Positions 40,201 through 45,194 of a stretch of DNA of 64,000 nucleotides are shown piece after piece; the stretch's first letter is position 1, and each line of letters starts with the position of its first letter. A model generated the notes under the pieces. It was not told the origin of the DNA and made no database searches. It worked only from the letters and a program-made list of their open reading frames with translations. The DNA is from Elephas maximus indicus (lineage: Eukaryota > Chordata > Mammalia > Proboscidea > Elephantidae), in NCBI RefSeq assembly GCF_024166365.1, contig NC_064820.1, positions 131,460,001 to 131,524,000 of the forward strand. The letters run 5' to 3'. Both the position numbers and the translations under genes were made by a program.

Positions 40201-43200
40201 GCCCTAGTTCCTTATTTTAGTAGCTGCATGATTTTACACATATCTTCAAGTCTACAACTAAAAACAGTAATTTTAAAGTAGAATTCATGTATGATTTTTA
40301 GAGGTATATAGATCCTCAGTAAGTCTTATTATATACTTATAGTGCTATCGAGTTATACGGCTATTTTATTGTTTATTGGGGGGGGAGAATGGCAATGAAA
40401 TCCATGATTAGAACGAGGATCACTTAAAGAAATATTTGGTTCAAAGCAGATTTAAGAATCCTGAGTAATTCAGGTGGTGTGACAGATGAACAGGAATGAC
40501 TGAAGCTTGGATGACAACAGACTCTAGTTTTCTCAGCTGTGAAATGATGGCCCATGTGTCTCCTAGGCCCCTTCCAGCCCCCAACAGCACCTGGCTCCAT
40601 GATGCTAAAGCCACAGATAAAACTCTTCATCAATTCAAGGTAAATGGATTTGGATTCAGCTACAGCCCACTGCATCTACTCACAGGTATAAGTTTCCTTA
40701 GAACTAACTCCAAGGATTAATTTTTTTGGAAAATGTGAGTAAATATTTGAATTCTGCTTAAAAATAAGATTATTTTTACATATGTCAAATTACATATGAT
40801 TTATATCATTTGCTGATTTGAATTTATCCCCTGTACTGATTCAGGTTAACGAATACAAATGGCATTGCTGAAGAAATGATCGCACCTTTTGAAAAACCAT
40901 GGGCTGTCTGCAAATGTGACAAACAGGGTAGAACTACTCTTGGTAAGTTCAAAAGGCACAAGCAGTAAAGGGGCTTGTTTGCACAGCACTGTCCTCCGAG
41001 GGTGGGGCACTTATTTACATAGGATTGATTTCTGTGGGTCTTCTCAACATGCTCCTCTCATTTCCTACAGGTGACTACGCACAGGATCAAGAGCCCAGTG
41101 CAAAATGAAAAATTGGGGCCCCATGTTAAAAAATTACTAAGAATTTCAAGACAGGGACAACAGAGCATTATGCCAAGCGCAGGGCCCTCCCCAACTGCAC
41201 AGATCACACCCCCAAGAAGTTTACCACGCACGCCCTGATGAGGACTGTATTATTCTCATCAGAAGCCTGGGTTTGGAGTAAAACCAACAGTGTTTTTGAA
41301 GTGCCTGCTGCAGCCAGTCAACAGTGCTGGAAGATACAAGAAACAACACGCTTGGTGCCTTTGTAGAGAGAGTCACCTAGTGAGTGAGGCAAATGCCCTG
41401 AGAGGAAACAACTGCAGGAAAAATGGTTAAAAGTGAGATGCCACAAAACAGGCATGCAGAAAAAATGGAGAGAGAACTGGGTGTCACAGTCAGTAAAGAA
41501 AAGTTTGGGGGAAGAAGTAAAACTTATGCTTGGTCTTGAAGGAAGTATAGATTTGGAGAGAAGATATGGGCTGGGTAGCTGGAACCCACCCCCGCCCCCG
41601 CCAAAACAAAAACAGTGCTGTCGAGTTGATTCCGACTCATAGTGACCCTACAGGGCAGAGCAGAACTGCCCCACAGGGTTTCCAAGGAGTGCCTGGTGGA
41701 TTAGAACCGCTGACCTTTAGGTTATCAGCCATAGCTCTTAACCACTATGGCACCAAGGTTTCCTGGGTAGCCAGAGAGGAAGTGAAGAGCAGGAGCTATT
41801 TAATCATCCCTTTTTTCAGCAGAGGCCACAGGAAATAGAAGGCAGCAGTTCTAACAGTTTTAATAGTGGTGGGGGGGGGGTGGTGGAGAGCAATCACTCC
41901 TCCACTTGGTATAGATAAACCAAAGAAACCAAACCCATTGCCCCTGAGCCAGTTCTGGCTCATAGCAACCCTATAGGGCACAGGAGAACTGCCCCATAGA
42001 GTTTCTAAGGAGACGCTGGTGGATCTGAACTGTCGACCTTTGGGTTAGCAGCCGAGATCTTAACCACTGTGCCACTTTAAGCTCTCTTTTAAGGTTTGAA
42101 AAACAACTTTAAGTCCCTACTTCTCTCTTCCATATGAAAGAGGACATGTAATTAGTGCTTCTGAGAGTAAGGGGACTACAGTTAGACCCCCTCCCAAAGC
42201 CCCACACCCTCTTACAACCACATCAACCATCCCTCACACCACCAGTCACAGGAAATAGGCAGGCAGCTACCAGAAGCTTACACGCCCTGCCCTGTGGATC
42301 CCCGGTAAGACTAGGGCCTGGCTTCTCCTGCACTCTTTCCAGAGGCTGCCAGGAAAGTGAGACAGCAGATGTGCACACCCAGGGGCTGTCCACACACTCC
42401 AACCTGGGCAGGCCTCATTAGCAACCTGGCCAGCCTTCTCAGGTTTTTTCTAAATCTTTTCCGAGAGTGAGTCACCTGGTTTTATCAAGTAGCAAAATCA
42501 GTGCTTCACAAAAGAAAGGGGCAGACGTTCCTGCTGCAGAAGGCTGGGACAGGAAGGAGAAAAAGATGCTGCTAAGAAAAGATGCCAGAGACTCTTTAAA
42601 ACTTAAACCAAAATTATCCCTGAATTCCTATTAGAACTAAATAACAGTTCAGCTTAACTAGTAAAAAAAAAAAAAAAAAGTCTGCCTTCAGCATTATGTT
42701 CATTTAAGAACTGTCTATATGGGACCAAAGTGACAACGGCAAACGGAAAGATTAGATAGGAACCTTAGGGAGCACTGAGTTTATGATAATGATGGAGGAA
42801 CAACTCAGAAAAGGAGGGTGAGAATGGTTCCACAACTCAAAGAATGTAATCAATGTTACCGAATTGTACATGTAGAACTGGTCAGATTGGTGTGTTTTGC
42901 TGTGTATATTCTCAACAACAACAAAAAAGATGCCAGAGGAAGTTAAACTCCAACCCACGTATGAATCAATGAATAACTCTCCACTTCTTTCTCAAGGGAG
43001 TTGTTTACCTATAGTAGCTCCTCAATCTTTTAACAACCACAAAACTAGAAACAACTGCTCCCAGCAATTCCTCCTCCCCAAAAGGCAAAAAAGAACAAAG
43101 AGACAACACGAGCACTTACCACAGGCAAATGACTCTCTTCTGGTCCGGGGACTCAGCCTCGCTGGATGGGGTGGGGGACTGGGCTGTCGGCAACCTGTAG

Positions 43201-43239
43201 ATCTTCTTCTTCTCCTCCACGCCATTCTCAGCCTCTGAG
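13199..43239 (-). CDS. GRAMD2B: GRAMD2B (GRAMD3), 13 joined coding exons, 5' coding exon missing
   Basis: Spliced minus-strand gene. Exons in transcript order: 43239-43120, 39429-39315, 37116-37050, 35684-35581, 31211-31116, 27377-27306, 27179-27099, 23981-23870, 23342-23220, 22542-22455, 21588-21484, 18318-18225, 13240-13199. Their lengths sum to 1219 nt and stay in one frame, every junction phase matching, to a TGA stop. The product matches human GRAMD2B as I remember it almost residue for residue, including FHKLF, ALQKEILYQGKLFVSENW, SLLSRDSTYKLLKSVCGHL and the C-terminal LQKLLENGD. Counting about 28 missing residues gives roughly 433 aa against 432 in human. GRAM domain at about residues 110-177; one hydrophobic span at about 347-365. 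GRAM domains bind phosphoinositides. The related GRAMD2A acts at ER-plasma membrane contacts, so a similar place for this protein is inference. There is no sterol-transfer (VASt) domain as in GRAMD1 proteins. No frameshift or internal stop was seen. Confidence 0.96.
13317..13483 (-). mobile_element. AfroSINE, in GRAMD2B last intron
   Basis: Reverse copy with GTCAAGTCGATTCCGACTCA and GCCACCAGGGTTTCC, only about 80 nt upstream (in transcript sense) of the terminal exon. Flanks GCTTATGATT and GCTTGTCATT may be a degraded target-site duplication. Confidence 0.92.
13720..13888 (-). mobile_element. AfroSINE
   Basis: Reverse copy: GTTGCCATTTGTTCAATTCT, CCCCATAGGGTTTCCAAGGA, GACCTGTTGGTTAGCAGC; the 5' head is disturbed. 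Confidence 0.88.
14149..14639 (+). mobile_element. RTE-derived non-autonomous element (5' end joined to 3' end)
   Basis: Starts CATCACCCGTCTGTCAGTG, the RTE 5' end by memory, and follows it to GAACATTGTCTGA (about 14361). It then jumps to the RTE 3' region at TTTGGACACGTCATCAGGA (about 14375), runs to TGCCCTGAGTTGGAATTGAC and closes with a TCTG/ATCT-rich tail. A 10-bp target-site duplication TATTGTGATC (14139-14148 and 14640-14649) shows that the whole 491 bp moved as one unit. No coding capacity. Confidence 0.88.
14732..14910 (-). mobile_element. AfroSINE
   Basis: Reverse copy close to consensus (CCATTGCCGTCGAGTCGATT to CACCAGGGTTTCC). Target-site duplication CCTACAGGCATA at 14720-14731 and 14911-14922. 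Confidence 0.95.
14975..15145 (-). repeat. MIR SINE
   Basis: Reverse MIR: CACATGAAACTGAGGGCCAG, GGCTAAGTAACATGACC, TAGTAAGTGGCAGAGT, then CTCTTTCTACTAAACTGCTC. Confidence 0.85.
15320..15505 (+). mobile_element. Old L1 ORF2 fragment
   Basis: Sense L1: GATCAATAAATACATGAAAAG, ACTCAACCTCAGTAATAATT, AAATGCAAATAAAAA, CACACTATCAGATTGG. Confidence 0.75.
15510..16600. other. Intronic sequence, last GRAMD2B intron
   Basis: Nothing firmly assignable. 15500-15720 looks like part of an old repeat of the same kind as 58730-58830. No exon signal seen. Confidence 0.4.
16618..16786 (-). mobile_element. AfroSINE
   Basis: Reverse copy. Imperfect 12-bp target-site duplication CCCAAGTAAGCA / CCCAAGTGAGCA at 16606-16617 and 16787-16798. 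Confidence 0.94.
16815..17015 (-). mobile_element. Older, diverged AfroSINE (long form)
   Basis: TTGTTGATTCTGACTCATGG, CCATAGGGTTTTCAATAGC, GGAAGCAGGTCACCAGG, TTTTTGATGAGCAGCTGAGT. Carries an inner segment absent from the short form and is clearly more diverged than neighbouring copies. Confidence 0.82.
17795..18085 (+). mobile_element. SINE with tRNA-Gly-like head and RTE-related body and tail
   Basis: The head GTAGAATTCTTGCCTTCC to CCCAGCCAATGCACC matches tRNA-Gly(GCC), with a B-box-like GGTTTGATTCC at 17832-17842. It continues with CAGGTTTCAGCAGAGCTTCC and GAAAGGCCTGGCAATCTA, shared with the RTE 5' end, and closes with GGGTTGCCATGAGTCAGG, shared with the RTE 3' end. This is a different head from the common AfroSINE. 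The first part of the tRNA (A box) is partly lost. Confidence 0.8.
18225..18318 (-). CDS. GRAMD2B: GRAMD2B coding exon 13 (C-terminal tail)
   Basis: This 94-nt exon completes the Glu codon and encodes QTAPSGLGSQVQLNVEVLCQ then ELTTNIMKLEK (about 390-420). Acceptor TTCTTATAG, donor GTGACT. The VQLNVEVLCQELTTNI heptad pattern continues the helical C-terminal tail. Confidence 0.94.
18320..20100. other. GRAMD2B intron (exons 12-13), mostly unassigned
   Basis: Largely SINE-free intronic DNA apart from weak traces of old repeats. No splice-bounded conserved frame seen. Confidence 0.45.
20107..20282 (-). mobile_element. MER5A (hAT-Charlie MITE)
   Basis: Complete-looking element with terminal CAGTGGTTCT and AGAAACACTG, and internal CACCTAGGAACTTGCCAGAA and GGGCCCAGCAATCTGTG. 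Degraded 8-bp target duplication. Orientation is tentative. Confidence 0.88.
20295..20523 (+). repeat. MIR SINE
   Basis: CTCAGTTTCCTTATCTGTAA, AATGGGAATAGCTATTAT and CAGTGTCTAGCACATGTTAG follow the MIR consensus on this strand. Confidence 0.9.
20525..20571. repeat. Perfect 20-bp inverted repeat, 7-nt loop
   Basis: Left arm 20525-20544 (AAATATCTTTACCATTAAAA) is the exact reverse complement of 20552-20571. It sits directly at the end of a MIR copy in the intron between exons 12 and 13. Confidence 0.97.
20760..20985 (+). mobile_element. Old L1 3' UTR end
   Basis: GGAAACTCTGTAGTTTCTGT, ACAATTTTTCTATAAACCTA, GAACTGCTCTAAAAAATAAA: classic end of an L1MA/MB-type element. Confidence 0.85.
21484..21588 (-). 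CDS. GRAMD2B: GRAMD2B coding exon 12 (transmembrane segment and tail)
   Basis: This 105-nt exon completes the Val codon and encodes VCALIISTFYMRYRINTLEE then RLGLLTSIVDTHRT, plus two bases of Glu. VCALIISTFYM finishes the membrane span (about 347-365). RYRINTLEERLGLL begins an amphipathic, coiled-coil-like tail. Acceptor CCCTCCCAG, donor GTAAGA. Confidence 0.95.
21590..22454. other. GRAMD2B intron (exons 11-12)
   Basis: Unassigned, except a possible reverse MIR at about 21765-21905 (CCCTCATTTTACAAATAATG, AAGGTCAGACCC). Confidence 0.4.
22455..22542 (-). CDS. GRAMD2B: GRAMD2B coding exon 11 (start of transmembrane segment)
   Basis: This 88-nt exon encodes QSETIGVLHKVKSQKCLTLH then HILVVYAI, and two bases of a Val codon. 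Acceptor CACCCAACAG, donor GTAAGT. The final HILVVYAI is the first half of the single membrane span, preceded by the basic HKVKSQK, so the bulk of the protein should face the cytosol (inference). Confidence 0.94.
22735..22835. repeat. L2-like 3' fragment
   Basis: CAATAAATATTTATTGAGTG, CTTCTTTGTGTCAAGCATCG and CAATAGTGAACAATATAGAC follow the common L2 3' end pattern. Confidence 0.6.
22836..22911. repeat. Perfect 33-bp inverted repeat, 10-nt loop
   Basis: 22836-22868 is the exact reverse complement of 22879-22911; arm ends are ACTGGTAACCAG and CTGGTTACCAGT. It lies in the intron between exons 10 and 11. Confidence 0.97.
22911..22965. repeat. Interleaved inverted repeats (A-B-A'-B')
   Basis: TTATAATTCAA (22911-22921) pairs with TTGAATTATAA (22944-22954), and ATACTTTGAG (22921-22930) pairs with CTCAAAGTAT (22956-22965). 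The arms are interleaved, an order that could only pair as a pseudoknot. Directly abuts the 33-bp hairpin. Confidence 0.9.
23220..23342 (-). CDS. GRAMD2B: GRAMD2B coding exon 10 (linker)
   Basis: This 123-nt exon completes an Asp codon and encodes 40 residues (about 285-324), FHVTESQTVLNVSKGETKPA then WADAHVNRVPEGKAKSLPIH, ending with one base of a Gly codon. Acceptor TTGATAG (weak polypyrimidine tract), donor GTAAGG. It is a hydrophilic linker before the membrane segment. Confidence 0.94.
23870..23981 (-). CDS. GRAMD2B: GRAMD2B coding exon 9 (linker)
   Basis: This 112-nt exon encodes 37 residues (about 247-283), DFNDEFSDLDGVVRQRRQDM then EGYSSSGSQTPESENSR, plus one base of an Asp codon. It is acidic then Ser-rich and a likely phosphorylated linker. 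Acceptor CCCTTCAG. The donor is GTCTGG, matching the consensus only at GT; the phase and the conserved continuation in the next exon still place the border here. Skipping it would shift the frame. Confidence 0.94.
24000..25060. other. GRAMD2B intron (exons 8-9), unassigned
   Basis: No recognised repeat, exon or RNA gene. The open frames at 24111-24410 lie within intron on both strands and show no conserved pattern. Confidence 0.45.
25065..25510 (-). mobile_element. RTE (Bov-B-like) 3' fragment
   Basis: Reverse RTE: GTTGTTGTTAGATGCTGTCA, CGTACAACAGAACGAAACAC, GTCCCTTCTAAGGACATGTC, ATACCATGGCTTGGGTCAAG. 5'-truncated; same 3' half as the element at 4257. Confidence 0.92.
25540..25700 (-). repeat. 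MIR SINE
   Basis: Reverse MIR: ATGAGGTTGGCATTTTATTG, AAGAAACTGAGTCAGAGCAG, CAGCTGGGTGGAGCCCAGAT. Confidence 0.75.
25745..26290 (-). mobile_element. Old L1 3' region
   Basis: Antisense L1: CCACTAATCTACTTTTGTCT, GAATTTACCTATTTGGGATA, CATATAAATGGAACCAGACA, GGCTTCTTTCACTTGTCAAA. Confidence 0.85.
26300..27095. other. GRAMD2B intron (exons 8-9), mostly unassigned
   Basis: Contains a truncated plus-strand AfroSINE 3' end at about 26938-27005 (GGGTCACTGTAAGTTGGAAT, TTGACTTGACAGCAATAG). Otherwise nothing recognised. Confidence 0.5.
27099..27179 (-). CDS. GRAMD2B: GRAMD2B coding exon 8 (linker)
   Basis: A phase-0 exon of 81 nt and 27 residues (about 220-246), NTSIGNSPNPSPAENSF then RPDRPSSLPL. It is a Ser/Pro/Asn-rich, probably disordered linker after the GRAM domain. 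Acceptor AATTTCAG, donor GTGAGT. Its symmetrical phase means that skipping it would keep the frame. Confidence 0.95.
27261..27288. repeat. 14-bp tandem duplication next to exon 7
   Basis: AATTGATATATGTC occurs twice in a row, about 17 nt beyond the exon 7 donor inside the intron. Confidence 0.9.
27306..27377 (-). CDS. GRAMD2B: GRAMD2B coding exon 7
   Basis: A phase-0 exon of 72 nt encoding 24 residues, YIFVSLLSRDSTYKLLKSVC then GHLD (about 196-219). It completes the PH-like fold: F-SLLSRD-TY is the F-SF-(S/A)RD-(A/T)Y motif seen in GRAMD1 proteins. Acceptor TTTTTCAG, donor GTGAGT. The last residue is Asp where human has Glu by memory. Confidence 0.96.
27705..27905 (+). mobile_element. AfroSINE, variant with RTE-5'-like inner segment
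   Basis: GGAGTCCCTGGGTGTTGCAA head, then AGAAAGGCCTGGTGATCTGA, GAAAACCCTATGGAGCACAG and TGAGTTGGAAGTGACTCCAG. The inner AGAAAGGCCTGG-GATCT segment is absent from the common short form. Confidence 0.88.
28357..28555 (+). repeat. MIR SINE
   Basis: GGGGTCTGGTGCCGGACAGA, GCTCTGACGCTGACTAACTT, GTAGTGCCTGGCACGGACTA. Confidence 0.8.
28905..29071 (+). mobile_element. AfroSINE
   Basis: AAACCCTGGTGGCATAGTGG to TCGACTTGGTGGCAATGGGT with a T-rich end. Target-site duplication AGGAAAGAGG at 28895-28904 and 29072-29081. Confidence 0.96.
29470..31000 (-). mobile_element. L1 3' UTR fragments (two or three pieces)
   Basis: Antisense L1 3' sequence: TTGTTGTGGTTGAGAATATA (about 29500), then TTACTGGGCTTTAAGTGAAA (about 29800) through GTTCTTCTGGTCTCAGGCTG and AGACCCCAGATGCCACTCTC to about 30540, then a second related block 30560-31000. 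Only UTR, no ORF2. It lies in the intron just downstream of exon 6. Confidence 0.8.
31116..31211 (-). CDS. GRAMD2B: GRAMD2B coding exon 6 (GRAM domain, distal strands)
   Basis: A phase-0 exon of 96 nt and 32 codons, about residues 164-195: ISIPAFSVTLIKKTKTALLV then PNALIITTVTDR. The KK-KTA-L-PNAL-I pattern is typical of the C-terminal half of GRAM domains. Acceptor CTCTTTCAG, donor GTGAGT. It lies directly downstream (in transcript order) of a long intron carrying L1 3' UTR fragments. Confidence 0.96.
31628..31850 (+). repeat. MIR SINE
   Basis: TGCCTCAGTTTCCTGATTTG, TAAAATGGAGTTAATCTTAC, GGATTAAATGAGATATTGTA, AATGCCCAGCACGCAATAAA. Confidence 0.92.
31975..32145 (-). repeat. MIR SINE
   Basis: TAAAGTAGGTATATAAGGAA, GTTTAAGGTCACACATATAA, GACAGAATTTGAACCAATTT. 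Confidence 0.75.
32150..32620. other. GRAMD2B intron (exons 5-6), unassigned
   Basis: No repeat family or gene recognised. Confidence 0.4.
32631..33404 (-). mobile_element. L1 3' UTR (5'-truncated insertion)
   Basis: Antisense L1 3' UTR: TTATTGTGCTTCAGATGAAA, GGGCCTGTCTAATCTTTGGC, GTCCTTTGGACTAATCTTTC, GAGTTTGGATGTGTCTGTGG. Flanked by TAAGTTGGGA at 32621-32630 and 33405-33414, consistent with a target-site duplication. Confidence 0.9.
33929..34087 (-). mobile_element. AfroSINE
   Basis: Reverse copy: TGTTGCCGTCGAGCTGATTC, CCCATAGGGTCTCCAAGGAA, ACCTTTTGGTTAGCAGCC. Confidence 0.93.
34465..34675 (+). mobile_element. AfroSINE, long form
   Basis: GGTGGCTCCAGGGTTAACGC, then the extra segment GCTCCATGGGTGAAAAACAC ... 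GACTTACAGCCTTGGAAACC, then TCAGAATCAACTCAACGGCA. Confidence 0.9.
34680..35580. other. GRAMD2B intron (exons 5-6), unassigned
   Basis: Contains an open frame at 34823-35161 (+) that I regard as chance: it is antisense to the gene and has no recognisable domain. Otherwise nothing. Confidence 0.45.
35581..35684 (-). CDS. GRAMD2B: GRAMD2B coding exon 5 (GRAM domain core)
   Basis: This 104-nt exon encodes FTCALQKEILYQGKLFVSEN and then WICFHSKVFGKDTK (about residues 130-163). LQ-(K/R)(D/E)IL-QG-L-(V/L)SENW-CF is the diagnostic GRAM signature shared with GRAMD1/2 and myotubularin-type GRAM domains. The acceptor is TTTTCCCAG. The donor is GTTGGT, which departs from consensus at +3 to +5. Confidence 0.97.
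36095..36180 (+). mobile_element. AfroSINE, 3' half only
   Basis: GGCAGCTCTACTCTGCCCTC, TAGGGTCGCTATGAGTGGGA, CCACTTGACGGCAGTGGGTT; head missing. Confidence 0.88.
36188..36350 (+). mobile_element. AfroSINE
   Basis: Near-consensus: GGGACCCTGGTGGTGCAGTG, CCAAAAGGTCTGCAGTTTGA, TCAGAATCGACTCGATGGCA. Adjacent to the truncated copy at 36095; ATACCAAGAG precedes it and ATACCACAAGAG follows, a probable target-site duplication. Confidence 0.94.
36525..36715 (+). mobile_element. AfroSINE, long form
   Basis: GGTGGTGCAGTGGTTATGTG, CTCCATGGGAGAAAGATGTG, GCAGTGTGCTTCCATAAGGA, AAGTTGGAATTGACTTGGCC. Confidence 0.92.
37050..37116 (-). CDS. GRAMD2B: GRAMD2B coding exon 4 (start of GRAM domain)
   Basis: This 67-nt exon encodes 22 residues, YKANMHFHKLFLDVPTEEPL followed by RQ, plus the first base of a Ser codon. 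FHKLF opens the GRAM fold. Its acceptor follows GTTGTAG and its donor is GTAAGT. An elephant-lineage Asp follows FL where I recall Ser in human. Confidence 0.95.
37515..37740 (+). repeat. MIR SINE
   Basis: AGAGTACAGTGGTTAAAGCT, CTGCCTCTGACTCAGTGTGT, GGGGATGCCATAAGGCTTAC. Confidence 0.82.
37925..38065 (-). repeat. MIR SINE
   Basis: TCACAAACGTCATCCTCAAA, ACACTGTGCCTCAGGGATAC, ACACAGCTATTAATTGGTAG. Confidence 0.65.
38070..39310. other. GRAMD2B intron (exons 3-4), unassigned
   Basis: AT-rich, with a poly(A) tract at about 38774-38790. No gene or clear repeat identified. Confidence 0.4.
39315..39429 (-). CDS. GRAMD2B: GRAMD2B coding exon 3 (Ser/Lys-rich linker)
   Basis: This 115-nt exon completes a Trp codon and then encodes 38 residues (about 69-106), including SKSGSDGTSS, GDKNDCKTESK and a terminal KKSSSSSQ run. 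The acceptor is TTTCCCCAG and the donor is GTAATC, the latter moderate. It is hydrophilic and probably disordered, leading into the GRAM domain. It is identifiable mainly by the conserved DKNDCKTESK core and the poly-Ser end. Confidence 0.94.
39435..41565. other. GRAMD2B intron (exons 2-3), mostly unassigned
   Basis: An L2-like 3' end sits at about 39820-39900 (AACAAGTATTTATTGAGTAG). Otherwise no recognised element and no splice-bounded frame. Confidence 0.45.
41580..41762 (-). mobile_element. AfroSINE
   Basis: Reverse copy: CTGTCGAGTTGATTCCGACT to CACCAAGGTTTC. Target-site duplication CTGGGTAGC at 41571-41579 and 41763-41771. Confidence 0.95.
41912..42084 (-). mobile_element. AfroSINE
   Basis: Reverse copy: CCCATTGCCCCTGAGCCAGT, GAACTGCCCCATAGAGTTTC, TTTGGGTTAGCAGCCGAGAT. 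Confidence 0.93.
42090..43115. other. GRAMD2B intron (exons 2-3), unassigned
   Basis: Pyrimidine- and purine-biased segments and a poly(A) tract at 42663-42679. No gene or family recognised. Confidence 0.4.
43120..43239 (-). CDS. GRAMD2B: GRAMD2B coding exon 2 (N-terminal region)
   Basis: This 120-nt exon reads SEAENGVEEKKK, then a Pro/Ser stretch containing PTAQSPTPSSEAESPDQK, ending near residue 67. It starts with one base completing a split codon (His in the human protein) after a pyrimidine-rich CTTCTCCAG acceptor. It ends with two bases of a Trp codon before a GTAAGT donor. The region is acidic, Ser/Pro-rich and predicted disordered. It is the most 5' exon I could identify. The numbering assumes a single coding exon upstream, as in human. 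Confidence 0.93.
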
Positions 43240-43735
43240 CTGGAGAAGAGCAAAAAACGCTTCACCATAGCCATCCAGAAGGGGGTGGAAGGAAAAATGA
43301 CCTAACCTCGCTCTGAGGTGAGTGGAATGATCTTCACTTCCCAGTGATGGGCTACAGTCAACTTTGCCAGCTGAGCCCTTTCCAGGTCCCCATTCTAACC
43401 CTGCTCAGTGCTAGCCCTAAGGGCAATAGCTGCAGGGCAGGCTGCTTCACTCATAAATGTCCAACTAACTGTGCCAGGACTTGCTCGGCTCCTCTGTGCT
43501 CCCGGTCACTGTTCTGCGCCAGTGGGCCCCACGCTGCCCAGCTCTGCCCAGCTCTGCCCTGCCTAGCCGTGTGCTGAGCGGCAGATCACTTGGAGGCTGG
43601 GAGGGCCCCTGCTCGCTCATGTGCAGCCTCCTGCCAGGTGTGAACCTTCCGGCTGGGAACCCCCTCAGCCCTTTGTTTGCACTACTCTTATGTCACCACC
43701 TTTTATTATAGTTACCTGGGTCCACTTGTGGTTGC
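43240..43735. other. Start of the upstream GRAMD2B intron, GC-rich part
   Basis: 43480-43690 is clearly more GC-rich than its surroundings (CCCAGCTCTGCCCAGCTCTG) but poor in CpG, so it is not a CpG island. The missing first coding exon was looked for here and not seen. Confidence 0.5.
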
Positions 43736-43739
43736 TGTT

Positions 43740-43880
43740 ATTTAACAAAGCACTACACTAATTTAGATACACAGTTTCTAATCTTCACAACCACTCAGGC
43801 TAGGTAGGAATCATTATCCCCATTTTACAGATCAGGAATCTGGAGCTCTCAGAGGTCGAATATCTTGCCCAAGTCCACAG
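43740..43880 (-). repeat. MIR SINE
   Basis: TCATTATCCCCATTTTACAG, ATCTTGCCCAAGTCCACAGA, GCTAGGGTTCAGGACTTC. Confidence 0.9.
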
Positions 43881-43909
43881 AGCTAGGGTTCAGGACTTCA
43901 AACCGGTTC

Positions 43910-44060
43910 ATTCTGTTTTGAACCCCTGCTGAGAATTTGCATTTCCAACAAGTTCCCAGGAAGTTATACACACACACAAGTTATAACTTAACCTATGTAA
44001 TAACTTGCTGGGAACCTGTTAGAAGTGCAAATCCTCAGCAAGGTTCGAAGAAGAATGAAA
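43910..44060. repeat. Diverged inverted repeat of MER5-like sequence
   Basis: CTGAGAATTTGCATTTCCAA (left) faces GAAGTGCAAATCCTCAGCAA (right); the flanking CATTCTGTTTTGAACCCC and GGTTCGAAGAAGAATGAA also pair imperfectly. Arms are about 60 bp. The core is the MER5A-type block. Confidence 0.75.
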
Positions 44061-44147
44061 CAGCTTGAAGCCTTGCTAGTGTCTACCTGAGCTGGGATTC
44101 AAACTCAGGTCTGCCCATTTCTAAGGCCTTTGTGTGCTATGAACCAC

Positions 44148-44186
44148 TTTCTCTCCCTCTCCCTCTCTCTCTCACACACACACTAT
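44148..44186. repeat. (CT)n/(CA)n low-complexity tract
   Basis: Runs of CTCTCCCTCTCTCTCT then CACACACACA. Confidence 0.9.
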
Positions 44187-44339
44187 CCATCTATTCACCC
44201 CTCTTTTCCTTGCTCTTGCTAGCTCTTCAGTGTGACAACCCCAGAGTAGGGTGAGAGTTTTAATCATTTTTATACTGACCACAGGGTCTAAGAGAGTGCT
44301 CGAATAAAGTTGTGGTTAATAACTACAAATGTGACAGTT

Positions 44340-44960
44340 TATATTAATGGTTTGATGTTCACATCCTTCCAGATCATTTTCTAAGTACATACTAATACAC
44401 AAATATGTTTAAATAGGACCACACTATATATTTGTATGCACCTTGTTTTTCTTCTATATGTGGTCACCATGAACTTGGGGGCTGTCTTGACAGGTCCTTA
44501 GAACAACAGTATGTGGTAGATAAAGTTTTGACAGCCTCATAGTATAGTATTTCATTTCATTATATGTGTTTCAATGTTTTATAGTTTAATTAACCTTTCC
44601 CTATCATTGGACATATAGTATGTTCCTATTTTTTCACTGCTATAAAATATGGTATAATAAATACCTATTTAAAGGTAATCTGCACACCTGTATATTTCTG
44701 TTTAATAGGAGTAGAACTTCTGGATTCAAAGAGTACAGTATATGCTTCTTTAACTTAGAAAGCTACCACCACACGGTCCTCCAGAAATGTTCTACCAATT
44801 TACACTTCCAACAACCTTGTATACGTACCTCTCAACACTGAATACAACTATTATTATTTTTATCAGTCTGAGAAGACAAAACCAGTATTTTGATTGATGT
44901 CTTTGACTATTACTGAATTTGAAGATTTTTTCATGCACATCAGTATTGGAATTACCGGTA
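44340..44960 (-). mobile_element. Old L1 3' region
   Basis: Antisense old L1: TTAATTAACCTTTCCCTATC, ATAGTATGTTCCTATTTTTT, GTTCTACCAATTTACACTTC, CAACAACCTTGTATACGTAC. Confidence 0.75.
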
Positions 44961-45039
44961 TTTTGGGATAGTACTGGGTGATGATGGCCCTTTGCCGGAG
45001 GTGGAGAGGCTTTGGAAAAACTAGGCATACCATTGATAA

Positions 45040-45192
45040 GGAGCCCTGCTGACACAGTGGTTAAGAGCTCAGCTGCTAACCAAGAAGGTTGGCAGTTTGA
45101 ATATACCAGTTGCTCCTTGGAAACCCTTTGGGGCAGTTCTACTCTGACCTTATAGGGTCACTGAGTTAGAATCGACTTGACAGCATTGTTTT
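45040..45192 (+). mobile_element. AfroSINE
   Basis: GGAGCCCTGCTGACACAGTG, AACCAAGAAGGTTGGCAGTT, TTAGAATCGACTTGACAGCA. Confidence 0.94.
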
Positions 45193-45194
45193 TG

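Noticed and set aside
43480..43690. CpG island or promoter
   Set aside because: GC-rich but with few CpG dinucleotides, and downstream of the missing first exon in transcript order.
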